Positions 1 through 6,997 of a stretch of 15,918 nucleotides of DNA are shown piece by piece; positions within the stretch are counted from its first letter, which is position 1; each line of letters starts with the position of its first letter. Source of the DNA: an uncultured Eubacterium sp. Its GTDB lineage: Bacteria; Bacillota; Clostridia; Lachnospirales; Lachnospiraceae. Location: assembly GCA_910579075.1 (NCBI GenBank), contig CAJTSV010000087.1, positions 232-16,149 on the forward strand, in the 5' to 3' direction. Both the position numbers and the translations under genes were made by a program. Below the pieces are notes generated by a model, which ran no database searches, was not told where the DNA came from, and worked only from the letters and a program-made list of their open reading frames with translations.

Positions 1-203
1 GCGATACGACCGAACGGCCGGAGGGAGTCGCTGCCGGCACGTTAAAGCTGGCAGGCACGGATGAACAGGGGATTTATGATTCCTTTACGCAGCTGCTGGA
101 TGACAGGGATGCCTACCAGGCCATGGCGCATGCCTCGAATCCGTATGGGGACGGGCATGCGTGTGAAAGAATTGCCGATATGATTGAATATGGTAAAATG
201 TAA
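1..203 (+). CDS. wecB: UDP-N-acetylglucosamine 2-epimerase (non-hydrolysing), 3' end only
   Basis: The window opens inside this gene; 66 codons are visible, in the frame starting at base 3, ending with TAA at 201-203. The family interconverts UDP-GlcNAc and UDP-ManNAc in the cytoplasm for cell-wall teichoic acid or surface polysaccharide synthesis. The visible tail matches the C-terminal end of the WecB/MnaA family: TERPEG (a UDP-binding motif), then a short acidic helix with LLDD, then ASNPYGDGHACERI, the near-invariant closing motif. Everything upstream, including the catalytic residues, lies outside the window, so enzyme activity cannot be judged. It converges on the mutS-like gene and a shared hairpin lies between them. 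The symbol mnaA would be equally valid. Confidence 0.88.
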   Translation, partial: DTTERPEGVAAGTLKLAGTDEQGIYDSFTQLLDDRDAYQAMAHASNPYGDGHACERIADMIEYGKM

Positions 204-237
204 TTTGAAAGATATGGATAATAAGGGTATTTGCAAA

Positions 238-268
238 GCGGCAGCCGTATTTTGTTCACAGCTGCCGC
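238..268. terminator. Hairpin between convergent genes, probable bidirectional terminator
   Basis: GCGGCAGC (238-245) and GCTGCCGC (261-268) form a perfect 8-bp GC-rich stem around a 15-nt loop. It lies between the stop codon of the epimerase (203) and that of the mutS-like gene (285). The T-tracts on both sides are poor (AATTTG on plus, TTTGC on minus), so termination strength is uncertain, but the position fits a shared terminator. Confidence 0.55.
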
Positions 269-284
269 AATTTGTCTGGATAAC

Positions 285-2210
285 TCACAATATCCCTGCC
301 ATCCGAAGCAGATACCTCGCATTCGCCGTCACCGCACGGCCCTTTTTTATTTGATAATCAAACAAAATCCGGTCATTTTTATATTTCTCAGCAAAGTAAT
401 AATTTTCCGCATCCATCTCCCCGGAATCCTCAAGGTCACACAGTTCAAAATCATGGGTGGTCAGTATCGTAACAATATGCGGCTGCGATAATTTTTTCAC
501 AGTCTGGGCTGCCGCAAAAATCCGGTCTTTCGCATTGGTTCCTTTGTAAATCTCATCAATCAGTGCCAGCATGGGCACCTGCTTTGTGCTGGCATCTATC
601 ATCCGGCGTATGCGCAGCAGCTCTGCGTAAAACGTGGAAATGCCCTCATTTACATTATCCTGTACGCGCATGGACGTATGCAGCTCCATGGGGGAAACGG
701 ACAGGCTTCGCGCTGTGCAAAATCCCCCGGCATAGGCAAGTATCAGGTTTACGCCGATGCTGCGCATAAACGTTGTTTTGCCGGACATATTCGAACCGGT
801 GATAATACAGGTGCGGTGCCTGAATTCGAAATCGTTTCCGACTGCCTTTGATTCCGGCAGGAGCGGATGGCGCAGTGAAACGGCGCAAAACTGCGGGCTT
901 GGCGAAGCGGCAATGCGGGGCAGCGTGCAGGTGCTTCTTGTGCGGGAAAGAACGCCAAGGCTGATAAGTGCTTCTGCTTTTCCGACAGCTTCCAGCCAGG
1001 GCTTCAGCTCCTGTCCATACCGGAGCTTCCATTTCAGGTACTGCTCCACGCAGCGGTAATCATAGAGAAACAGGCTGCCATACAGCACAAAGGCAAATAT
1101 ATTTTTGCGTGCCATAACGGCTTCGCTGATACCGGAGAGCTCTCGAAAAGCAGCTGAGGCAGATGTCCCGTTTCGCAGCAGGCTTTTTTGCAGTTCTTTT
1201 AAATAAGGGCTTTCAAAAGATTCCTGTTCCAGTGCAGGCAGCAGTTTTGCATAGGGCGTAATGGCTTTGTTCAGCCTGTAAACAGGAGCCAGCAGCTTCT
1301 GGTTTATCTGGAATCCGGCCATGCAGGAAAACAGCTGGATGGACGCGGCAATGGAAAAGTACGTCCAGAACAGCCCGTCTTGCATGCCTGTGAGCGCAGC
1401 CAGAAGCAGTGCAAGCGTTATGCCGGGAAAAAGCCATACAGCGGTTGTGCGTATGCCGTCATGAAGGCCTGCATTGCCAGCCGTGCCGGATAAATCATCC
1501 ACGGCCTGGCGGACAGCTGTGCCGTTTTCATGGCGCAGCCTGCGCGCAGCGGTTTCAAAATCCATGCTGAAATCCGGCTTTGCCGCCAGCTCTGCCACGG
1601 CATCCTGTCTGGCTGTCATCTGCTCCAGGGTTTTGGAAGGATGGCCAAAGGGGCAGCACAGCCAGTGTGCCAGCCGGTCCTGTCCATAACAGGTGCTGGC
1701 TGTGCAGATATACTGGTAAAGCGAGCTTCTGCCAAAAATATCCAGGTCCATGGCTTCGGTAAAATCTTCCGTCAGGTATGCTTCCCCGTTTAAAGGAAAC
1801 TGCTTCCAGGCATCCCCGAAACGGGTCAGATAGTCTCTGGCCACGCAATAGCGGTCATCAAGCCATGCCTGATGCTCACGGAGCTTTTGGTGGCGGCGCA
1901 CAAGCATAAGGAACACGGCAAGTGCCGCTGCGGACAGGGCGCAGAGTACAGTGCTTTTGCGGCTGTACCCGGCGCTGAACAGTACAAGGGCAGCAAGCGA
2001 GGCTATGCCGCGCCGGAATGTTATGCGTCTGCAGGCTGCGTCCGCAGCATCCAGCTGTTTTTTGCAATCCTCGCAGTCTTTTTCATATACAGCCTTCCGG
2101 GATTCCTGCGGCTTATTCAAAGAGCCTTTGGATGAATCCGTCATATTTTTTGATAAATCCATTTTTTTCATAATAAAATCCAGTCTGGCACAGACAGGCC
2201 CGCAGGCCAT
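285..2210 (-). CDS. Membrane-associated MutS-family ATPase
   Basis: This 641-residue protein has a C-terminal MutS-type ABC ATPase domain. Visible motifs are Walker A GSNMSGKTT (472-480), the MutS signature STFYAEL (525-531), Walker B MLALIDEIYKGTN (547-559) and the switch histidine in TTHDFEL (584-590). The N-terminal mismatch-recognition domain of true MutS (Phe-x-Glu) is absent. Instead there are hydrophobic segments at about 69-104 and 256-300, likely paired membrane helices, followed by a helical core and clamp region. The Smr nuclease domain of MutS2 is also absent. Such MutS-like membrane proteins are common in Firmicutes and their function is not established, so calling it a mismatch repair enzyme would be over-reading. 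The start at 2210 has AAGGAG about 14 nt upstream; Met14 (2171) is an alternative with a poorer ribosome site. Confidence 0.82.
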   Translation of the reverse strand: MACGPVCARLDFIMKKMDLSKNMTDSSKGSLNKPQESRKAVYEKDCEDCKKQLDAADAACRRITFRRGIASLAALVLFSAGYSRKSTVLCALSAAALAVFLMLVRRHQKLREHQAWLDDRYCVARDYLTRFGDAWKQFPLNGEAYLTEDFTEAMDLDIFGRSSLYQYICTASTCYGQDRLAHWLCCPFGHPSKTLEQMTARQDAVAELAAKPDFSMDFETAARRLRHENGTAVRQAVDDLSGTAGNAGLHDGIRTTAVWLFPGITLALLLAALTGMQDGLFWTYFSIAASIQLFSCMAGFQINQKLLAPVYRLNKAITPYAKLLPALEQESFESPYLKELQKSLLRNGTSASAAFRELSGISEAVMARKNIFAFVLYGSLFLYDYRCVEQYLKWKLRYGQELKPWLEAVGKAEALISLGVLSRTRSTCTLPRIAASPSPQFCAVSLRHPLLPESKAVGNDFEFRHRTCIITGSNMSGKTTFMRSIGVNLILAYAGGFCTARSLSVSPMELHTSMRVQDNVNEGISTFYAELLRIRRMIDASTKQVPMLALIDEIYKGTNAKDRIFAAAQTVKKLSQPHIVTILTTHDFELCDLEDSGEMDAENYYFAEKYKNDRILFDYQIKKGRAVTANARYLLRMAGIL

Positions 2211-2311
2211 ATCCGCCAGAATTTCTCCTTATCCTCTCTCAGGAAAATACAGCCGGTTCCACCCGGTTCGAGAACGTGTTTGAAAAATCATTTCCGCAAT
2301 GGTTTCTGATT

Positions 2312-2317
2312 AGTATA
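2312..2317 (-). promoter_or_regulatory. Extended -10 promoter for the mutS-like gene
   Basis: On the minus strand the sequence reads TGGTATACT, an extended -10 element (TGn plus TATACT), about 100 nt upstream of the start codon at 2210. No good -35 hexamer is present; the region where it would lie overlaps the left 15-bp direct repeat (2332-2346). Confidence 0.4.
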
Positions 2318-2331
2318 CCACATTTTGGAAC

Positions 2332-2346
2332 GAAAACACCAGACTG
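2332..2346. repeat. Left copy of 15-bp direct repeat flanking the HEPN/ATPase cassette
   Basis: GAAAACACCAGACTG occurs here and again at 5569-5583 in the same orientation, 3237 bp apart, just outside the two-gene cassette. After the 15 identical bases both copies continue with AAAAATG, the right copy having one extra C first. Both copies are intergenic. The pattern fits a duplicated insertion or recombination site. Confidence 0.8.
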
Positions 2347-2388
2347 AAAAATGAAATGGCATGTATTGGTGTGTTTGTATTTTAAGTA

Positions 2389-2417
2389 TTTCCAAACAGC
2401 AGATTTTCTGTTATATT
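2389..2417 (+). promoter_or_regulatory. Possible promoter of the HEPN/ATPase operon
   Basis: TTTCCA (2389-2394), a 17-nt spacer and TATATT (2412-2417) make a weak sigma-A-like promoter. Transcription would start near 2424, leaving almost no leader before the ATG at 2440 but about 55 nt before the ATG at 2479, which supports the later start. Confidence 0.35.
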
Positions 2418-2478
2418 AAAAAAAGCTTATGCCACACTTATGAAGATAGCAGATGAAAGACAGGAAAGGGATAAAAAG

Positions 2479-2916
2479 ATGCTGCTTGCAGATAAAAAAG
2501 ATTACAGAAGGGGATATAAGAAGCATTATCAGTTATATTTAAGGCTGAGAAATGCAAATTCTGATACAAACAGCAGAAGGCTGCTGCTGGTATACAGCGT
2601 GGAGTGCGGATTAAAATATATGCTGCTGGATAAATGGAATGAAAGAACCCCGGAACATATACTGAATGGTGCCGACGATAGAAAAAAAGATATTTTAAAA
2701 TCGCACAATTTGGAAAAGATATTAAAAGAATTGGGACAGCAGGGAAATTTTAAATTTCCAAGATTAGAAACGATACATAAAAATGTGGCATCTTCAGAGT
2801 CGTATCATCAGCTCTACCGTTACTGTATCAGAATGCAGGACCGGCAGCAGGAGAAAGAGAAGAAAATTGAAGAAACTTTAAACAGCGTGGCATATTGGAT
2901 TGAAGAAGGGATGTGA
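2479..2916 (+). CDS. Small HEPN-like helical protein, first gene of the cassette
   Basis: A 145-residue, charged, mainly helical protein. I chose the ATG at 2479 because AGGAAAGGG lies 8 nt upstream; an in-frame ATG at 2440 would add 13 residues but has no ribosome site. The pattern RRLLLVYSVECGLKYMLLDKW (33-53), followed by KSHNLEKILKEL (74-85), resembles HEPN-fold proteins, in which a conserved helix is followed by an H-[DN]-L-x-x-[IL]-L segment. This is a judgement by eye, not a profile match. The HEPN RNase motif R-x4-6-H occurs only at R11/H16 and R95/H100, neither on the expected C-terminal helix, so RNase activity cannot be claimed. The stop overlaps the next start by 4 nt (GTGA), so the two proteins are probably translationally coupled and work together. 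Confidence 0.7.
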   Translation: MLLADKKDYRRGYKKHYQLYLRLRNANSDTNSRRLLLVYSVECGLKYMLLDKWNERTPEHILNGADDRKKDILKSHNLEKILKELGQQGNFKFPRLETIHKNVASSESYHQLYRYCIRMQDRQQEKEKKIEETLNSVAYWIEEGM

Positions 2917-5555
2917 GGCAGGTGCTGCTGTATACGTGGAAAGATGTAGAAAGACAGATAATACGAAATAAGGATAAATGGGGAAGTGTTATTTCTGATG
3001 TGGAAGTCTATGCTGATGAAATAATCGTCTGCGTCAATGAAAAGAAAACACAAAAAGAAGCTGTATTGATACTGGATGAGATACTGGACAAAAAATATGA
3101 TAATATCCGCCAGATGGTTCTGCTGGATTTAAAGGATGAATTTTTAAATGTTGTATTTGAGTCTGGGGAAGCCAGGGAAAAAATAAGTGCAGCGACACCG
3201 CTTTTTCGGAACGTATTATATCAAAAATCAGCTTATTACAGTGAGCTGATAGAAAAAGAGCTGCCTGGCGTGCCTGTAATTGCTTTCCATTCTTACAAAG
3301 GAGGAGTAGGGCGTACATTGTCCCTGCTTGCGTTTGCAAAGGCATGGTCTTCTTTAAATGATGTAAAAAATTCCAGAAGGCTTCTTATTGTTGATGCAGA
3401 TATCGAAGCCCCGGGAATTACATGGCTGGCTATGGAGCAGGAAGAAGCATCATTCAGTTTTTTGGATTTGCTGGAGGTGATACAGGAAAAAGACAGTATC
3501 GAGGAAGCCATTGACCTGGTTTTGGATAAAATACCTGAAATGACAATCAAAATAGAAACAGAAAAAATGATAACAGAGCATATTGTGATACCCGTTTACC
3601 GGTATATAGAGCAGCTGATGGATATGTATGCGAGTCCGCAGAGCCTTGCTGCCAGCTATCAGAAAAAATATGTTCTGGCAGAAGTGCTGTCAAAATTAGG
3701 AGAGAAAGTAAATGCTGAAATGGTACTGATTGATTTGCGGGCAGGCTTAAGTGAATTTTCTGCGCCGTTATTGTTTGACCCGCGGGTAAAAAAGTATCTT
3801 GTGACATCAACGTCGTATCAGTCTGTCAAAGGGACAAAGATTTTACTGCAGCAGTTAAGTAAAGGACTGCCGTTTAAAGAAACGTCTAAAATTCCAGAAA
3901 TCTTTTTGACGATGGGCCAGGCTGACCTGGACACGGCAGATATCATCAGTGAATTTGCTGCTGTTTATGACCAGTATGTGGAAGATGAGAATATTTCTGT
4001 TACAGATGACATTGTGACAGAGCTTCCATTTGCAAGTGAGCTTGTACATTTGGAGTCGCTTTCTAAAATTATGCAGAATCTAAATGGCAGGGATTTTTAT
4101 AAAAATATTTCGCAGATTGTACAAAACAGTTATATTTCTGTATCAGAAGTGCAGAAAGAGGAATACAAAGCGCAACGTGATAGAATTATCAGGTGCATTC
4201 ATGATTTTGCAGCGAATCAGATTACTGCAGAAGGAAATGGCGCATTTGAGGTACTGCTGACAGATTCTATTCAGAATCTGGTGAAAAAATATCAAAATAA
4301 AGTACCGGCTGTCGTAATAATGGGAGCCAAAGGGTCTGGAAAAACTTTTTTGTACAGAGAGATTTTAAGAAACCAGTATTGGGAAGATTTTATCCGGCGC
4401 ATGAATAAAAACAGCATGGGACCAGGCAGTATCAGCCAGAATAAGTGTATACTGGCAGTTCCGCTTCTGGCTTCTGGAAATGCAGCGGGATTTTCAGAAA
4501 TTATTGAAAGTGCCATATCTGGTTATAATCAATGCGGCATGGATAGAAAAATCAAAAAATCGGTATGTATTGACAGTAAAGATGCCCTGCTGGAATATAA
4601 GCGGGAAGAACATGATATATTAGAATGGAAAGGACTTTGGAAAAAAATTATTTTGAATGCTTTCCAGGACGCTTATCCAGCATTGGAAGCCTTAGAAGAC
4701 GAACTGGGCTGCAGAAACGTCAGGGCAGTATTCCTGATTGATGGTTTGGAGGAGATTTTCCAGCATACGATGTCATCGGAAAATGAAAAGAATGCGGTTG
4801 CGGCATTATGCAGGGATTTTATGGATGAAGTGAAAATGCTGTATGATAATTTTGGACTGATGGTATTTTTGCGAAAAGATATGGCCAGGGATTCTTTCAC
4901 AGTTAATTTTGAACAGTTTTTTTCCCAGTATCGTCAGACAGAGCTGCGCTGGTCAGGAACGGAGGCGCTAAGGCTGGCGGTATGGCTTGTAAGCCAGGCT
5001 GTACCGGATTTTTATCAGGAGGATGCTGCAATTGAAATGGCGCCAAAAGAGGTGATAGAACAGGCGCTTCATAAACTATGGGGGATAAAGCTGGGAAAGC
5101 CGGCATCGAATGAAGCAAATTCATCCAGGTGGATTTTAGCTGCTTTGTCAGATTTTAATGGGCAGCTGCAGGCAAGGGACATCATCCGGTTTTTAGAAAA
5201 AGCAACATCTCATGCAGGAAAGCCGGTTTATCCAGACAGGTATCTGATGCCTGCAGAGATTAAAAAAGCCATATCAGAATGTTCCGCTGGCAAAATCGAT
5301 GAGATAAGGGATGAAATCAAAGCACTTGGGCCGATATTTGATAAACTGGAGCATGCGCCTTCCGATAATAAAGTTCTGCCGTTTTCTGCAGATACGTTTC
5401 ATCTGACACAGGCAGAAGAAAAGATTTTAAAACAGGAAGGGTATTTAAAAATCGATAATGAGCGGTATTATCTGCCAGAGATAATCAGGCATGCACTGAA
5501 ATTTAAATATGGAAAAGGTGCCCGTCCAAAAGTGTTGTCTTTATTATTAAAATAG
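2913..5555 (+). CDS. Large dual P-loop protein: KGGVGRT ParA/MinD-like ATPase plus second NTPase domain
   Basis: 880 residues, GTG start overlapping the upstream stop. Residues 1-115 are an unrecognised alpha/beta region. Next is a SIMIBI (ParA/MinD-like) domain: deviant Walker A HSYKGGVGRT (126-135), IVDADIEAPG (159-168) and a Walker B-like VLIDLRAG (271-278). Canonical ParA has KGGxGKT; here the last Lys is Arg, while the deviant first Lys (K129) remains. Public databases use the label KGGVGR-motif variant ATPase for such proteins. A second P-loop follows, GAKGSGKT (471-478), with a Walker B-like AVFLIDGLEEIF (605-616), giving an AAA/STAND-like domain. The C-terminus (about 825-880) looks like a winged helix. 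There is no signal peptide or clear membrane segment. A large regulated NTPase coupled to a HEPN-like protein is a layout known from bacterial conflict systems. Function here is inferred, not shown. Confidence 0.8.
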   Translation: MRQVLLYTWKDVERQIIRNKDKWGSVISDVEVYADEIIVCVNEKKTQKEAVLILDEILDKKYDNIRQMVLLDLKDEFLNVVFESGEAREKISAATPLFRNVLYQKSAYYSELIEKELPGVPVIAFHSYKGGVGRTLSLLAFAKAWSSLNDVKNSRRLLIVDADIEAPGITWLAMEQEEASFSFLDLLEVIQEKDSIEEAIDLVLDKIPEMTIKIETEKMITEHIVIPVYRYIEQLMDMYASPQSLAASYQKKYVLAEVLSKLGEKVNAEMVLIDLRAGLSEFSAPLLFDPRVKKYLVTSTSYQSVKGTKILLQQLSKGLPFKETSKIPEIFLTMGQADLDTADIISEFAAVYDQYVEDENISVTDDIVTELPFASELVHLESLSKIMQNLNGRDFYKNISQIVQNSYISVSEVQKEEYKAQRDRIIRCIHDFAANQITAEGNGAFEVLLTDSIQNLVKKYQNKVPAVVIMGAKGSGKTFLYREILRNQYWEDFIRRMNKNSMGPGSISQNKCILAVPLLASGNAAGFSEIIESAISGYNQCGMDRKIKKSVCIDSKDALLEYKREEHDILEWKGLWKKIILNAFQDAYPALEALEDELGCRNVRAVFLIDGLEEIFQHTMSSENEKNAVAALCRDFMDEVKMLYDNFGLMVFLRKDMARDSFTVNFEQFFSQYRQTELRWSGTEALRLAVWLVSQAVPDFYQEDAAIEMAPKEVIEQALHKLWGIKLGKPASNEANSSRWILAALSDFNGQLQARDIIRFLEKATSHAGKPVYPDRYLMPAEIKKAISECSAGKIDEIRDEIKALGPIFDKLEHAPSDNKVLPFSADTFHLTQAEEKILKQEGYLKIDNERYYLPEIIRHALKFKYGKGARPKVLSLLLK

Positions 5556-5568
5556 GTGAAATAGGTAA

Positions 5569-5583
5569 GAAAACACCAGACTG
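5569..5583. repeat. Right copy of 15-bp direct repeat flanking the cassette
   Basis: This is an exact copy of 2332-2346, 14 nt after the stop of the ATPase gene and 35 nt before the rpsU -35 box. Recombination between the copies would remove precisely the two-gene cassette and leave both the mutS-like promoter region and the rpsU promoter intact. Confidence 0.8.
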
Positions 5584-5617
5584 CAAAAATGCACCAAAAA
5601 AAATGCAGGCATTCCCC

Positions 5618-5645
5618 TTGACGTATGGAAAAATTATGCTATAAT
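5618..5645 (+). promoter_or_regulatory. Strong sigma-A promoter of rpsU
   Basis: TTGACG (5618-5623), a 16-nt spacer and a perfect TATAAT (5640-5645). Transcription would start near 5652, about 70 nt upstream of the rpsU ATG. No convincing terminator separates the ATPase gene from this promoter, so some read-through is possible. Confidence 0.85.
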
Positions 5646-5666
5646 GTTTTCTAGTGCTAAAATATT

Positions 5667-5712
5667 ACCTAACAGTTGATACGCACAATACGCAACTGGA
5701 GGGAGGTTAGGT
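5667..5712 (+). promoter_or_regulatory. rpsU leader hairpin enclosing the ribosome binding site
   Basis: ACCTAAC-AGTTG (5667-5678) pairs perfectly with CAACT (5693-5697) and GTTAGGT (5706-5712). The eight bases GGAGGGAG (5698-5705) are left as a bulge on the 3' side, and the apical loop is 14 nt. The bulge is purine-rich and Shine-Dalgarno-like, and the lower stem pairs most of the better-spaced AGGTG (5709-5713, 7 nt from the ATG). This could control S21 translation. The pairing is directly visible; regulation is inferred. Confidence 0.5.
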
Positions 5713-5720
5713 GTGAGACT

Positions 5721-5897
5721 ATGTCAAATGTTATCGTTAAAGAGAACGAGACTTTAGATTCCGCTTTACGCAGATTCAAAAGAAACTGTGCAAAAGCCGG
5801 AATTCAGCAGGAGATTCGCAAGAGAGAACATTATGAAAAGCCAAGTGTTCGTCGCAAAAAGAAATCCGAAGCTGCAAGAAAACGTAAATATAACTAA
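5721..5897 (+). CDS. rpsU: 30S ribosomal protein S21
   Basis: 58 residues, starting MSNVIVKENETLDSALRRFK and ending in a basic tail with RRKKKSEAARKRKYN, which is the textbook S21 sequence of Firmicutes at full length. S21 binds the 30S subunit near the anti-Shine-Dalgarno region of 16S rRNA and assists initiation. The ATG at 5721 is fixed by the conserved N-terminus, although the purine-rich ribosome site lies unusually far upstream and inside a hairpin. It is monocistronic here: its own promoter lies upstream and a terminator follows 14 nt after the stop. In many Firmicutes yqeY follows rpsU; here a shikimate dehydrogenase gene follows instead. Confidence 0.98.
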   Translation: MSNVIVKENETLDSALRRFKRNCAKAGIQQEIRKREHYEKPSVRRKKKSEAARKRKYN

Positions 5898-5911
5898 ACA
5901 GACAGGATTTA

Positions 5912-5943
5912 AAAAGAGCTGCTGCATATGCAACAGCTCTTTT
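5912..5943 (+). terminator. Intrinsic terminator of rpsU
   Basis: AAAAGAGCTGCTGC followed by ATAT and GCAACAGCTCTTTT form a near-perfect palindrome with one mismatch (C/A), flanked by A and T runs. It starts 14 nt after the rpsU stop and precedes the aroE promoter. Confidence 0.85.
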
Positions 5944-5969
5944 CAGTTGCAGCGGGTTTCGTTACGCTG

Positions 5970-5998
5970 TTGACAGGAATTCTGTAATCCATTATCAT
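5970..5998 (+). promoter_or_regulatory. Sigma-A promoter of the shikimate dehydrogenase gene
   Basis: A perfect TTGACA (5970-5975), a 17-nt spacer and TATCAT (5993-5998). The start codon at 6038 lies about 33 nt after the predicted transcription start, with AGGAGG at 6022-6027. Confidence 0.8.
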
Positions 5999-6037
5999 AA
6001 GAATGTGACAGAATCAGGTACAGGAGGAAAAAACAGT

Positions 6038-6907
6038 ATGGAAAGCAGGATTCAGGGGACTACCGGCTTGCTTGCATTAATCGGTTCCCCGGTGGGGCAT
6101 TCAGGCTCCCCGGCCATGTATAATTACAGCTTCCAGAGGCTGGGGCTGGATTATGTATATACGGCGTTTGACATCAAAGAACACGAGACAGGAAAAGCGA
6201 TAGAGGCCATGCGTACCTTTCGCATGCGCGGCATGAATGTGACCATGCCGGATAAGACAGAGGCAGTCAAATATATGGACGAGTTATCCCCGGCTGCGCG
6301 CATTATCGGGGCGGTCAATACGATTGTGAATGACGGCGGAAAGCTGACCGGGTATATTACGGACGGGGAAGGGTTTGTGAATAACCTGCGTGACCACGGC
6401 GTGGAAATAAAGGGGAAGAAAATCACGGTAGCAGGCGGCGGCGGGGCAGCCACAGCGATTCAGGTGCAGTGTGCGCTGGACGGTGCAGCAGCGGTTTCTA
6501 TTTTTAACCGGAATGACGCCTTTTTTGCGCGCACGCTGGAAACAGCAGAAAAAATCCGCAGCGCGAAGCCGGAATGCACGGTGCAGGTATATGACATCGC
6601 AGATGGGGAAAAACTGAAGGAAGAAATGGCATCCAGTGATTTTTTTGCCAATGCTACCATTGCGGGCATGGCTCCGCTGGAACATGAAAGCGTGGTAAAG
6701 GATATCTCTGCATTCCATCCGGGACTTGTCGTGTGTGATGCGGTTTATCATCCAAGGGAAACAAAGCTGCTGCGGGAAGCGGCACAGGCCGGATGCACCT
6801 GCATTACCGGAGAAGGAATGCTGTTATGGCAGGGTGCGGCAGCCTTCCGGCTTTATACAGGGCAGGACATGCCGGTGGAAGAAGTCCGGGAAAAATTTTT
6901 CAGCTGA
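6038..6907 (+). CDS. Shikimate/quinate dehydrogenase, YdiB-like subgroup
   Basis: 289 residues. The ATG at 6038 is preceded by AGGAGG at 10 nt; a GTG at 6005 is in frame but lacks a site. The family reduces 3-dehydroshikimate to shikimate, or interconverts the quinate pair, using NAD(P)H. Substrate residues are in place: S22 and S24 in GHSGSPAMYN, catalytic K73 in NVTMPDK, N94 in GAVNT, D109 in ITDGEG and Q265 in LLWQGAAAF. The spacing matches YdiB better than AroE. The cofactor loop is GGGGAATA (133-140), followed by NRND (157-160) rather than the NRT-x-x-R of NADP-specific AroE, which suggests NAD use as in YdiB. It has its own promoter and lies 90 nt before cysD, possibly co-transcribed. 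A biosynthetic AroE role is possible, but no other aro gene is nearby. Confidence 0.88.
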   Translation: MESRIQGTTGLLALIGSPVGHSGSPAMYNYSFQRLGLDYVYTAFDIKEHETGKAIEAMRTFRMRGMNVTMPDKTEAVKYMDELSPAARIIGAVNTIVNDGGKLTGYITDGEGFVNNLRDHGVEIKGKKITVAGGGGAATAIQVQCALDGAAAVSIFNRNDAFFARTLETAEKIRSAKPECTVQVYDIADGEKLKEEMASSDFFANATIAGMAPLEHESVVKDISAFHPGLVVCDAVYHPRETKLLREAAQAGCTCITGEGMLLWQGAAAFRLYTGQDMPVEEVREKFFS

Positions 6908-6997
6908 TAACGCGTCTGCAGGGCGTTAAGGTAATTTTAATGAAAAAGGTACATGCTCTTTGTACAGAAAGAAGGGATATACCCGAGGAGGAACAAC

